Assembly: GCA_022376515.1 (NCBI GenBank)
Contig: WTXI01000015.1
Coordinates: 434,001 to 498,000 of the forward strand
DNA from: Lactifluus volemus
Taxonomy: Eukaryota > Basidiomycota > Agaricomycetes > Russulales > Russulaceae
Direction: 5' to 3'
DNA length: 64,000 nucleotides
The notes beneath the pieces are model-generated. The model saw nothing but the letters and a program-made list of their open reading frames with translations. It was not told where the DNA came from and did no database searches. Each line of letters starts with the position of its first letter. Within the stretch, counting starts at the first letter, position 1. The position numbers and the translations under genes were made by a program. Of the stretch, positions 1 to 11,025 are shown in pieces.

Positions 1-2148
1 CATAGAAACAAATGCCCGATGTCACAACTTGAACCTGAACCCCATATGAAACTGAACTCCATATGTTTATGATGACAGCGCCTGACAGGGGTAAGATCAG
101 CTGTGCTCCCAAATTTGTCATGCAAGGCTCGGCTCTTGATGGTTATAGGTAGGTTTTGATTCTACGTAGCTGAATCCCATCACTTACGATAAGCGCGTAT
201 ACTTCAGGTTCGTCGTGTAAGCAATCAAGGAACCAGCAACTAATACGGAAGCCAAGAACGATAAGCAGCAAATGCTGTCCTCAGTGTTCTAGTAGGACGT
301 GTTGTCTGTGTCAACATACTCAGCCATAGCACCCAGGGCAGGGTGTACACTACTAGCATCGAGATAAGAAAAAAAAAATTGCCCAAGTCGCAAAGAGTCG
401 GAGTTTGAGTTAGGTTTGTCTAGTGGTGGTTCGCTCCGAGTCATTGTAATGTATCGATCTTTAGACACGCGGGTCAGGTAGACGCTGAAATGTGAAGTGC
501 GGCTGGCGTCAGGGTTGTACGTACTTCTCTCGGGGGGGCGGCCATGCGGCACGCTTGAGGCGCTTCTAGTAAACTACCTTGATTGCCGCAGGTGATCAGT
601 GATGGCAAATCAACCTAGCGACGATACTATACCGCAGTTCTGAGGATCCGCATTGTACTTTGGGCACGGTGAAGTAATCAAATCATGTCATGAAACGGGC
701 CGGGGAAAGCTAGTGGCGGCCGACATCACACACAGCCGTTATCGCACTTGATGCATTCGCGCGCCGCGTGCCAGTTGCCTGAGAAGACATCCAAAGGCGA
801 GTATGAAGGTGCTCGGCGGAGTTGCGTGGTTGCCATGGGCCGTCTCTGCCGAACTTTCGAGTTTGTCGCATTGGCAACCCATAGACTATAAACAGTTTGT
901 AGACCCGTGGCTGTGTTGGGGATTTCCTCCTCGGAAGTCGCGTACAGGGAAAACCCCTTCTATAAATTATCGCAGGCCAAACATCCAAAGCCTGTTATGC
1001 GGCGACAGCCACGCAGTGGAAGTCAAATGCCCGTCGGTTGGTTATGTTTAGGTAACCAGTTCGGGCAGCATTTCCGGGCACAAGCTGACTCGGACCCCGT
1101 TGCAACACGACTAAAGAACTGTTTCCATCATGCATGGGGCTCACTCCCGTGCTTCTACTTCTTGTCGCTAACACAACTTTGTGTGGTCACGTCTCATTGA
1201 CACTTCGCGGGTAAAAGGAGGTCAAAGCAAAGTATTACGCAGCATAAGACAGTGACCTGTGTAACCTGACAACTCTCTCGGAAGCGCTAGGCCCGACTCG
1301 GAGGACTCGGAGCCCGGGTTGGGGTAAGCGTGGCACCTAATTCATACCGGCTATGGTTTTTTCTTCGACCAGTCTTCTGTCAATCTGTTTCGCCAATGAC
1401 TTTAGATGTCTGGATGAGGTTCAAGTGCCTTAAACGACCCCCTTCGCAGATTGAGTTCCATTTTTAGGTATGTTGATTCCGACCAACGGGATCTCTAGGG
1501 AGGCGTGTGGTTCCGTATCCTGAGGTGCGCACCCTCGTAGTTTCGATAGTCGTAACGGTTTGTAGGTTGGCAACATACATGCAGAGTGCCCACATCCCTA
1601 CGCCAACTGAACAGATCTGGCTGCTGGCTGAGAACCTCTGGCCAGACGAAACTGACTCCTGGCAACATCATACAAATAAATACATCTTAGGAATGGCTCT
1701 CATTAGGTCACTGCAGGCGGCCCTGTTCTCTGGTTCAGGTCACGGTGGAACCAGTATCTTTTCCCACCTTCTGTGTGCTGTGGATGGCGCTGAACGAGAG
1801 TTACCTTATCTTTAAGGGTTGTGATTTCCGCTGGGTGCTTTCTCAAATGGCGTCTTCTCGCTCTTCTCGGCCTGATTAATAGCGACGTAGCTGAGGCGAC
1901 AACCTTGTTGTGAGTTCTCAGCTCAGCCCGTGCCCGCGTTGTTGCCCGGAGATTCCCCCTGGAATTGTCAGTCCAAGACTTTGACGGCACAACTCGACTC
2001 CACTCAGCACGGAACTAATGTACCATTCTCCATGTCCACTTGTACCGTGCATGGGGATGTCATAAAACCATGTCCATGATCTGAATGATACAATACAGCG
2101 ATCCAAGCCATCCTATCTGACAATCTTCGATGAGATCGGCCATCTGCT
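1..2148. other. No gene recognised
   Basis: Both strands were read for conserved peptides and for splice-joined frames. Only short unrelated open frames were seen (the longest about 100 codons), with none of the family motifs found elsewhere in the window. Intron-rich genes are easy to miss by eye here, so absence is not proven. There is no repeat shared with the 15.6-22.4 kb array. Confidence 0.4.
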
Positions 2149-3571
2149 CTATGACCAGTTGAAATCCTTCAAGACCTTCTCGGTCGTCTCCCATAGCTCC
2201 TTCGCTAAATCCTCCTTTCTTGCATCCTCACTCATCTCTTCAATTGTACCATACGGCACCAGATACTTACCCTTGAACTTGTCACGCTCCTCAGAAACCT
2301 GACGCGAGGCAGCCGCCCAAGCAGGGGTGTAACCACCGTCGTGTGGGGAAATGAAGAAGAGGGAGAAACCCCAATTGACGAGCCTTCCAAGGGTCATGGA
2401 GGTGAAAATCTTGACGTTTCCCTCTGTTTCGTCCAGGACAGTGACGGTAGAATTATTATGCACGCTCACCACGTTTCAGGGACGAGAAGAGTGCGCACCT
2501 GACATGACACTGCCTGGGTGTACGGACATTGCTGTGATGCGAGTCTTCTTTGCGTCAAACCGGCGTTGCAGCTCGTTCGTCCAGAGTACATTGGCAAGTT
2601 TTGTATACGCTGTACAGGCACCATTATTCTGCCTCAGCGGACGGCTATTGATGCAAGTTGGAAAAAGAGCCGCTTACCGTAAATATTCAGCTTTGGCTTC
2701 CACGTTCCCGAAAAGTCGTTGTTGAAGGCTTCTAAGCTATCATACCGTGGATTTGGCACCCACCGGTGGGCGAGTGAAGATACCTGTTTCTGTCGGTTGA
2801 GGCGGTCCGCTATCCATACCCAGTAGCACATACGTTGACAATCCGCACATCCGATCCTGACTCTGATGCAGTCTTCTCCATTACCGGCAGAAGCGTCTTT
2901 GTGAACAAGAAGGGGCTAATGTGGCTATGTCACGGGGGAGTAAGTACAGATTCTTCAGAGTAAGATGCCGGCGTACTTTATGACCATGCTGTCCGAAATA
3001 TCATCAGTTGTCCTTCCATACTCGCTCATAAGTCTAATACAAAATGTGTCAACACGCAATTCTGTGGTGGAAGATCTGGGAACCGTCGCACTTTGCGGCA
3101 TTATTCACTGTAGCATTAACAGCACCGCCGGGGGGGAGAGGTTAAAATGAAAGTCTGACATCCCACAATCGGGTCGTCACGCACCAAGTATGTCCAATCG
3201 ATCTTCCCTCTTAACAAACCACTCCGCAGCCGCCTTCGCCTTATGCGGCTCCGTCAGGTCAATCGGGAGCCAGACGAGTTCTCCAGGGTGCTCTCCCATC
3301 CCCTCCTGTTCCATCCGCGTAATTGCGCTTGTCGCCTTTTCTTCGCTCCTTGCGGCGAGGTACACCTTGGCACCGAGTCTTACGAGATGGAGTGCGATAT
3401 ACAGGCCAATTCCCGAACTTAGCTCCCAAGAAGTTGATGGTCAACACCTGCACGAAGCAAAGCAGTGCCTGTCTGGGAAACGACCCACTTTGCACCAGTG
3501 ACGATGGCTACTCGGCCATGCAAATCGAGCAGGTCTCTCTCTGGGCAGATTTTTGACGCAGAGCTGCCCAT
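2149..3571 (-). CDS. Short-chain dehydrogenase/reductase, retinol-dehydrogenase-like
   Basis: NAD(P)H-dependent oxidoreductase of the classical SDR family, similar in layout to RDH/WW-oxidoreductase-type fungal enzymes; the substrate cannot be predicted. Eight exons: 3571-3489, 3417-3185, 3107-3092, 3033-2977, 2924-2834, 2783-2678, 2609-2499 and 2423-2149. The lengths sum to 972 nt, giving an uninterrupted 323-aa product. Seen in the spliced protein: the dinucleotide-binding motif TGANSGIG near residue 26, the NNAAK variant of NNAG, the catalytic serine region RIVNVSSLAH, the active-site stretch YAYTKLANVLW (Tyr and Lys three residues later), and the post-catalytic VHPGSVMS. All introns are GT-AG and 50-77 nt long, and one exon is only 16 nt. 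The start is the ATG at 3571, which opens directly into the Rossmann fold after a short leader. It stands alone in a gene-poor stretch. Confidence 0.85.
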
Positions 3572-4756
3572 AGTTGTGATAGCCTACTACGAGTGGGCGT
3601 AAAGTAGGAATTCGTGTCGCAACGTTGTAGGGGAGAGGTTTTATGTTATCTACGGAAAGTACTCGGGAGACCGGAGTGATTCGCGTCGGAATTGAGCCGA
3701 ACAGAAAAAGTCAAACGATAAGCGACTCTCTTCCATGAATGGATTGGCTTATTGGGGATGGGGTTTATTGATAACTGCATATGGTTAGGTTCATGTCTAC
3801 GTACAGTATTCGGAAACTTTTGCTCGGTTGTTCAGTATTACGGTACTGATCATGATAACATCATGACTCGGACGTTACTGCCATGCCACTTCGACAGCCC
3901 GCTATAGTTCACAGTGCTTAGCCCATACCCACCATGAGTAATCAGAGAGTGTGGGTCACGACAGAGCACCTCTTCTGCTGCATATGTTCTTGCCAGTGGC
4001 AGTATGTACTAAAATCATGTATTTGGAGATATACAATATAGCCTAGTTCAAACTACTAGTGACATACCTCATAGCTGCCGACTCGGAGCCTACTGTAGCT
4101 TTTCGATTACTTGATTTCATAAACCCATTGAATGATTGAGATTCGGTGATATATGGGATTTTCCTGGTAACTAAGTCGATGGATCCCAAAAACCTGTATG
4201 GGTTACGACCGAGTCAACCGCAAATATGAAGACGCTGGAAGACCATGTATCGATTTTTGTGTGGTCGGCGACGTTAACATTTTCAATAACCAGCCCTAAA
4301 ATTGATGGGTACAACGACATGGCTATAATGTGATGGCAGAATTCGACTTTCCAGTGACAAACAACTTTTTACAGTGTGATGTGTATGAGGGAAGGCCATA
4401 GTTGTAAACAAGGCAACGCAGTACAGGAGAGGTAAAAACTAGGTGGCGACAACAACAGACAATGAATTTGGGTTGTTGAAATGACTGGCGTACGGGAATA
4501 GAAAGAGCGATCATATGTTGAACGATGCTGATAGAATCCGTAAAGAGTATGTGGATGACGACTACAGCGAGGCATGGGCCGTCCACGGAGAACAGTGTAC
4601 AACTAAACAATTACAGTAATTGCAGAGCTTCGAACGTGCGAGCTAGACCATGCGTTAAAAATCTTGTGGACTTGGCAAAAGACAGTGTGCATGTCGATGA
4701 AAACCAAAGACGACGACAACCGAGCAAAAAGGAGCGAAGAAGCAACCCCAGACGTT
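3572..4756. other. No gene recognised
   Basis: This stretch lies 5' of the SDR gene and 3' of the RRM gene. It should contain the SDR promoter. No conserved coding segment was recognised on either strand. Confidence 0.4.
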
Positions 4757-7496
4757 TCATCCACTTCCAGAGCGGATCTTTGTACCGATGTCAAATGATG
4801 TCACTTCATGAGCCATGGTCGGATCGGTCTTGTCAGCTCCATGTTCTTCATTGTATGCACCGAAGCTGTCGCCGGGGTGGGGAAACGATCCGAAGAAGGG
4901 GGTAGACGGGCTTAGTGTGGATGGTGTGCGTGAGGATGCGGGTGACGATGAGTTATACGTGAGCGCTGGGGAAGGTATGAGGAATGGTGAATCGGCAACT
5001 GAATTATGAGGATGCATCAGCTTGACGTCGGTATCTATCTCGCGATTGATAGGTTGTTCTGTCGGAGCCCCACCGATGTTAAGCTTCCCTACATGACTTC
5101 GATCCCCGATCCCAGCGCCTGGCGGAAGAGTGGGAGAAAGGATGCCGTTCAACCGCAAGCTGACGGCTCCTGTGTTGTGGGTGGCATTCGTAGCACCGAC
5201 AGTAAAGTGTGGAGGTAGAGTTGTCGAGCGCATATGGGCCGCCAGATTCTGCTGTTCCTCGCGCCGAGTCGAGACCCGCAGATCGGCGCTATCAGAGACC
5301 AAATCCAGTGAATTAGACGGGTAAACGGCGGAGTCCTTGTCGGCGATGAGACTTGGGTCGTTATTCTTTAGTCCAATGTCTTTGGATGCAAGACCAAGAA
5401 TTCTAGAATTAATTGCATTGGTGGTTCCATGTGGCTGCTGTTGACAAGACGGGAACGCAAGGTGTTGAGAACTGTGCGACATGCTGGCTTGATAGTCGTC
5501 GACCACTTCGGTGGGCAACAAGTCGACTGACAGACGGGAGGATAACACTGAATTATAGCCGTGAGGTTGATCGAGACGAGGTGCCGATCCGCGAGGAATA
5601 AACTCTTTGGCAGGGAGTGCAGATCGCAGGCTGAGATTGTTCAGGGACCGTGGGAGCTCCTCAGCTTGATCGGAATGAAGAGACCGAGTCTGCATGGGAC
5701 CTCCTGGTAGTGGGCTGTTACCCTGAGAACCGAAGAAGGCTCGCTTGTGCGCATCGATTTCTGCGTGGAGGCGTGCCTGAAGGATGAGCTGTTGCTCGAG
5801 CGGTGTAAAACCATTAGCACCCGCGGCACGAGAAAGTGCGGAGAGGTCGATGTCGCTTCCCAAAGAAATAGGAAGCTCGGCAGGAGACTGCGAGTCGGTG
5901 CGCCCGTGAAGACGAGCAGGGACGGTACGCGAGGTCGTCGACAGGTTGTTTTCAGGTTCCGACTGCCCCAGCGACACAATGGGATGGGGAGGAAGCCTGC
6001 TGTGTTGATGATACTGCACTCCAGGGATGTCATGGACGTCGGCTTGGGACTGAGCGGACACGAGGCGACGCTGATCTGGGAGGTTGTTGGGATGATGCGG
6101 CGCACGGAGGTGACCTTGCATTTGTTGCCCGCGCAAGTTGAGTAGAGCGGCCTGGGCCATCGTAAGGCGCGCAGGTGAAGAATCGTCTCCGCGGCCCGAT
6201 CGTTCGGAGCGCTGAAGATTTATAGTATCGAGTAATGGAGAAAACGACACATAAACACGTACACGCAGCTCTCGTTGCTCGGCAGAGTCTGCGAAGCGTA
6301 CCGAAATTCGGCTCCCAGGATCATTCCACCCTCTGACCATACGCCCATGAAGACGCTTGACGATCTCTTCACATGCAGCGCGCGTCTCTAGCCTATAATT
6401 GCGTCAAATGGCAGATAGCCTGAACAGGCGAACGGCGAACCTAACAAAAGCGATAGTTCTAGGGGGATGGCTCAGCCTTGTCTGGAAGAATCGGCTACTC
6501 TTGATCGAGTAAGGGGTGACTAAAGCAGTCATAGTCTAGGTTTATTGAAGAAAACATGATTGAATGACGATAAAATGATCAAAAGATGATAGATACACAC
6601 TGTTTCGTCAATGTTCAAAGGAAGGCCTTCGATGTAGAGGTTTGTACTAGTCTCGTCCTTCAGCCGTTCCATTCGTGACTTGAAGGAATCGCCATCTATT
6701 CCTGACAACGTGGGAGACTGGGGAAGCTGTGTTCCAGAGGATGTAATGGATGCATAGCGAGTGCCTGGGATAGGGTGGAAGTTCTAAAGTGTAATATGAT
6801 TGGGGGCCCCGAAGTGCAACATCAGGGAGAAACTAGTACCTTGCAGAAAGACGGGTGGATGTTCCTACACCGTCGAAGGGCTTCGATACACTTTTCCGCG
6901 CTCTCAATCGTTTCAAATCTATGAAGAACTATAAGGCGAAGTAACCTAGAGTGAGCACTCGACTAGACGCACAGAACAAAACCGTAACCGCTAATAAAAG
7001 ATCCCCTCAACAAATGCAAGGGTGGAGAATGATGATACACGTACGAGGGACGATCGCTCACGTGGCGGGTGAATGTCCGTACGCTAACAACACCACCGAA
7101 GTCCTTTGTAAGCGCGTAAAGTTGTTCCTCTGGGAAATTGGGGGGAAGGCCGTTGATATAAACGTTAGGGATGCGCGACTCGTTAGGCTCTGCTTTAGTT
7201 ACAGCGGGTACACAAGGAGGTTCAGGATCAACTTGAACGCTGGGAACCGAATGAGATAGAGTGGCTGGTGGCGTTGGTGGGTGGGCAGCCTCTGAAACAC
7301 TGGCTACTGGAGAACTGGACGGTATGGGTTGTGTAGAAGTGGCATTTGCGCCAGACGGTCTAGGAGGCGAAATTGGAGGCTGAGGAGGGCTGGAGGAAGG
7401 CAGAGAGCGGGGAGAGGAACGCGGGTGAGAGACGGGGATAGAAGGATGCGAATTGGAGGTAGGGGTTGAGGGTGTTGGAGGCTCTATAGTGGGCAT
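4757..7496 (-). CDS. Two-RRM RNA-binding protein, RBMS/MS-SP-like
   Basis: Predicted RNA- or single-strand-nucleic-acid-binding protein, probably post-transcriptional. Seven exons: 7496-7045, 6990-6973, 6918-6840, 6783-6601, 6535-6441, 6392-6263 and 6211-4757. They total 2412 nt, giving 803 aa with no break. A Ser/Pro-rich N-terminus is followed by RRM1 (about residues 110-175, RNP2-like NVYINGLP, RNP1-like GYGFVLFET) and RRM2 (starting with NLYIEGLP, later RTIAFVRLET and GRMVRGWNDPG). A long, low-complexity Ser/Pro/His-rich tail of about 480 residues is encoded by one exon. The tandem RRMs with LYI/VYI starts resemble RBMS/MSSP-type proteins; that comparison is from memory. The ATG at 7496 is the first in frame. 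The second exon is only 18 nt and lies inside RNP1 of RRM1. Confidence 0.85.
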
Positions 7497-8403
7497 AGGC
7501 AGACAAAGGATGATCTCTGCGTCCTAGAAGGATGTAGCGCGCGAGGTTGGGTGGAGAAGGGTATTGAAGAATGTGAAGAGAATAGGATTATATGCTGCAG
7601 ATGTGGGGAGAGAAGGAGGGGGGGATAACAGAATGGGAGAGACATTGGTACTTATAACGGGAGGACGGCCGGGAAAAGAACGATGAATCGATGAACGGTT
7701 ACATTACACGGTCCGCGGATGTCGAAACATGTGTTATCAAGAAGACTCATTTTGGGATGTTTGATCCACTTCTGGCACAGTCACCCTTCAACAGAAGCAC
7801 GTTGCACGTCAAATATCAGCGTCAAGAAAGGCTAAATCTTTACCACACTCGTCTTTATGCATAAAGGAAGCATCTTGGCTTTGATCGTCTCCTCGCGCGG
7901 ACGTTAAAGCTAGCTGATCGATTGGTTGACGATCGGGGGGTAGCATCCTTTGTCCCCGGAGCTTTCACGGTTGTGACTCCAAGTTGGGTAATTACTCTCG
8001 TTCGGAAAGGACCCGACGTCGCAGAGGTTAATACCGAGTAAGCAAAAGGGAACACCAATCGTTCCACGTTTGACACGAAAAGTTTGTTGACAGTTTGTCT
8101 ATCAATAAAAGGCACGTGAATGAAATCTGTCTGTTATGGCAGGCCAAACGCGCCTCCTATTTCAGGAATGTTTTTTTTGTGGGTCCATATTGACATATAC
8201 CGTTTCCAGTGTAGGTCCATGTTACACTCTCGCAGGTCCCCCTTCGTTTCCTTTCAACCCCTCGAGTACGCCACTTGACACTGTTCTTCGCGAAAGGACG
8301 CGGGAGCGAATAAAAACCATGACTTGGGTCATTCTCGAACTCCCCCCACCTTTTCTACCCTCCTTTATACATTTCTAACAAATAACAAATTATCAATTAC
8401 GCG
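7497..8403. other. Divergent intergenic region
   Basis: This stretch separates the start codons of the RRM gene (minus) and the tail-anchored hypothetical gene (plus), so it should contain both promoters. A TATA-like TTTATAC lies at 8363-8369, about 35 nt before the plus-strand ATG. No coding segment was recognised. Confidence 0.5.
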
Positions 8404-9110
8404 ATGCATTCAGTTCGCACTCTTCTCGGCATCGCACGCTTACCTACATCCATTCCTTCCGCCGATCGCGAGGCCCAGCGTCAGCTTGCTTCCCGCGCAG
8501 AGCTTCGAACGTCTATTTATCTTCCTCAGTCCCCTCCTCTTCGCACTTGTGCCCGGGGCACGATTGCTTCCCTTCCTTTTGATTCGACACTCAGCCGCTC
8601 GGCTGTAGATGCTTACTTTGACACCATTCCTTCTAATCTTTCCCGTGGCACAATTTTATCCCGCCACGACCTACCCCCGCTATCTAGCACACTTTCACCT
8701 ACTCATGACTATCCTCCCTTGGTATCCCTCACTATTCTGGAGGATGAGGTGGATCTTCCGTCTTATTCTGAGCATATCGGTCCTTGCGATGACGGCAAAC
8801 CCTTTCTTCTTGCGCAATTTTTGTTCAAGTATGGATTCTGTTAGTCATCTCTCTCCGCTGTCAGGACATTTGAATTTAATTTTCATCGCACAGTTTTTCC
8901 GCCGTTCTGGTTTGTTTCGCTCATCATATTGATCGTTTCCCTCTCCCAAATTGGGAGCCTCACAAATCTGAGGCTGACCGTGCTTCTCTGCTACACCGTA
9001 TCCGCGTTGCGGAACTAATGTGGGCACGCTGCAGCCTCTGCGCAGCCAGCGTTCTGTTGTGCCTCATCGTGATCACAGTTGTGGTTGTCCTGGCTGTCAA
9101 GCACGTCTGA
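8404..9110 (+). CDS. Hypothetical protein with C-terminal membrane segment
   Basis: Family not recognised. Two exons, 8404-8828 and 8894-9110, are joined over a 65-nt GTATGG...CACAG intron. They total 642 nt, giving 213 aa. The first 140 residues are polar with many Ser, Pro and Leu. The second exon encodes a charged segment (HHIDRFPLPNWEPHKSEADR) and ends in one hydrophobic stretch (VLLCLIVITVVVVLAVKHV), which would make a C-terminal tail anchor. The exon joint is supported because reading through gives an immediate stop whereas splicing extends a coherent frame. Codon use looks coding throughout. The start is the first ATG after a TATA-like element. It could be a lineage-specific tail-anchored protein. 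Confidence 0.55.
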
Positions 9111-10357
9111 TGAACCTGGATGATCCACCGTTGTGGCCTCAAATCTATATACCCTTACACTTCAAGTTTCCCTCGTTTAACATTTCATCTTTGTAACCTC
9201 ATATGCACGCTCCCTACCACTCACTCACATCACGAAAGTTTAACGTTAACAATGACACTCTACAATGTAGTCTAGCTGCAATGGTGTATATTAGTTTGCC
9301 GCCAGACTAACCTTTGGATTAATTGAACTTCTATGCACCATGGCGTGATTTCGGAGATTTGAGCATTAAAGGCCATAACAGAGACAAAATTCAATCAGCC
9401 GTCAAAAATGCTCAAACTTCGGTACAGTACTACTGTTTTTGTAAGGCATCACGTGAATCAGGCACCGATCCTCTCCTGCTCCTCGCCATAACTTAGAACT
9501 CTATAGCGTGAGGTGAATTTGATGATAGACACTGTTGACGCGTTATGTTAACAAGCTTCGATCGAGTGCATGGTGGACATTATCGAATTCATGATTGCAA
9601 GCATTTGCTCCCATCAGGAAATTGTGCAAAAGATTTTTCACTTTTTCAAGCAGAACTAAATAAATAAATAAATTCCCTTTTTTGTGCTATGGAATGCCTG
9701 TAAATCCAACTTCCAGCTTTTTTTCAACTGTTTTTTTCCATTTTTGAAAATACAGTAGAAAGCAACTTTTGGGATTTCTAGGTTACTTTTATCCTTTTTG
9801 CGACTTTGTATCCTTTTTTTGGCTTGCTCAAGCTCGCACGAGTTTTACGCAGGTTTCCTGCCTCGACTCGGAAGGGCCGCGGAAATGGCCGTTTTGGTTT
9901 AATAGTGAATGACTTCTTGTGCCGTAGTTCTCAAGGCTCGCGCACGTGTACATAAACAGATACTAAGCGAGCCACGCCATTGGACGATTAATGCGTTGGG
10001 TGCAATCCAGACGACAACACGGGACTGACTTTCCCAGCGATGAATGAACATGTGAGGAATGTTCAACGTCGAAAGCGGGGTAAGATGATAGATAACGCAA
10101 AAAGTTAGGGTACTAGTAACATGATCAAGAAAGAGAGAACGTGATACTATAAATGCAATCGACCTGGGTTCGTAGAAACCCTCCGGAGAACTATGACATC
10201 CAGGACATAATTTCCTTCCACAATCGGATGAAAGCCCACCACAGATGAGCGTCAAGTGAAATGTTAGACACCATAAAATTGAGGTCATAGTACAATGAAA
10301 GGGAGAACGTGGGACAATGATATGATCCGTTGGTTTTCGGAGAGGGAACCCAGTCGC
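9111..10357. other. AT-rich intergenic stretch
   Basis: No gene was recognised. The part from about 9640 to 9830 is rich in T runs and short A/T tracts. Open frames are short and show no conserved motif. Confidence 0.45.
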
Positions 10358-11025
10358 TCAGGAGAAACTGTTCTCCTCCAGCTGAAGTTCGCGTTGTTCT
10401 TGTGTGAGCGCACACGGACGACAACACAAGACGGTCGAGCAGTCACTACCGCCAGTGCCACGAATGTTATAACGTTTGCGGATGTCGGCGCGATTGCCCA
10501 TCTGGGCGCTTGGTGAGATGACCTACTCGCGATTTATCGTTATTACAACTGAACGTACCTGCAGCACCCAGCAGAGGCTAGGAAAAGGTAGAGATATGCA
10601 ACAGTAAAAGCAGCAATCTTCATTGAAGTTTTGACCCCCACCCTGTAGAGGAGTACCTCGATGCTGCAGATGACGGAGACGCTGCTTGTTCTGACTATAA
10701 ACGACGCAGGGAAGCCAGGTAGCCCGACAGCCTGGGGCAGAAGCTAGGTCAGCCGTTAACAGTAGACGTAGATCCGATTAGTTACGCACAAAGTCCCCAA
10801 TCCGAGAAGCAATCGAACAAATCATAGCTCCAGTCACGTAATCCATCCGCTCCAGTCTCGCGATTCAGGGCATTTTTGTTACCCCCTTCAACCATCGGAC
10901 GAACGCCCTGAGAAATAAGAAAGCGCAAGTAAGTTGAAGTATACCGTGCTCGAGAAAAATCGGTGAATACAGACCTGAGGCTGGGTATTGATCAGTTCCT
11001 TCTTGGAATCCGCTGAACCTGACAT
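10358..11025 (-). CDS. PLAC8 family cysteine-rich membrane protein
   Basis: Four small exons, each too short to stand out as an open frame: 11025-10975, 10907-10790, 10731-10559 and 10501-10358. They sum to 486 nt and give 161 aa. The spliced protein has the PLAC8 signature in order: WSYDLFDCFSDWGLCC, then ATWLPCVVYSQNKQRL, then a Cys-rich CCFYCCISLPF segment, then RKRYNIRG and CRPCALTQEQRELQLEE near the C-terminus. PLAC8 proteins are small membrane-associated proteins; in fungi and plants several affect cadmium resistance, calcium handling or cell size, but no specific role can be assigned here. Introns are 56-67 nt with GTCTGT, GTGCGT and GTACGT donors. The start ATG at 11025 is the first in frame. 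Confidence 0.85.

Noticed and set aside
5641..6145. Overlapping 130-150 codon frames opposite and beside the RRM gene tail
   Set aside because: They lie inside the long low-complexity last exon of the RRM gene and are frame shadows with no motif of their own.
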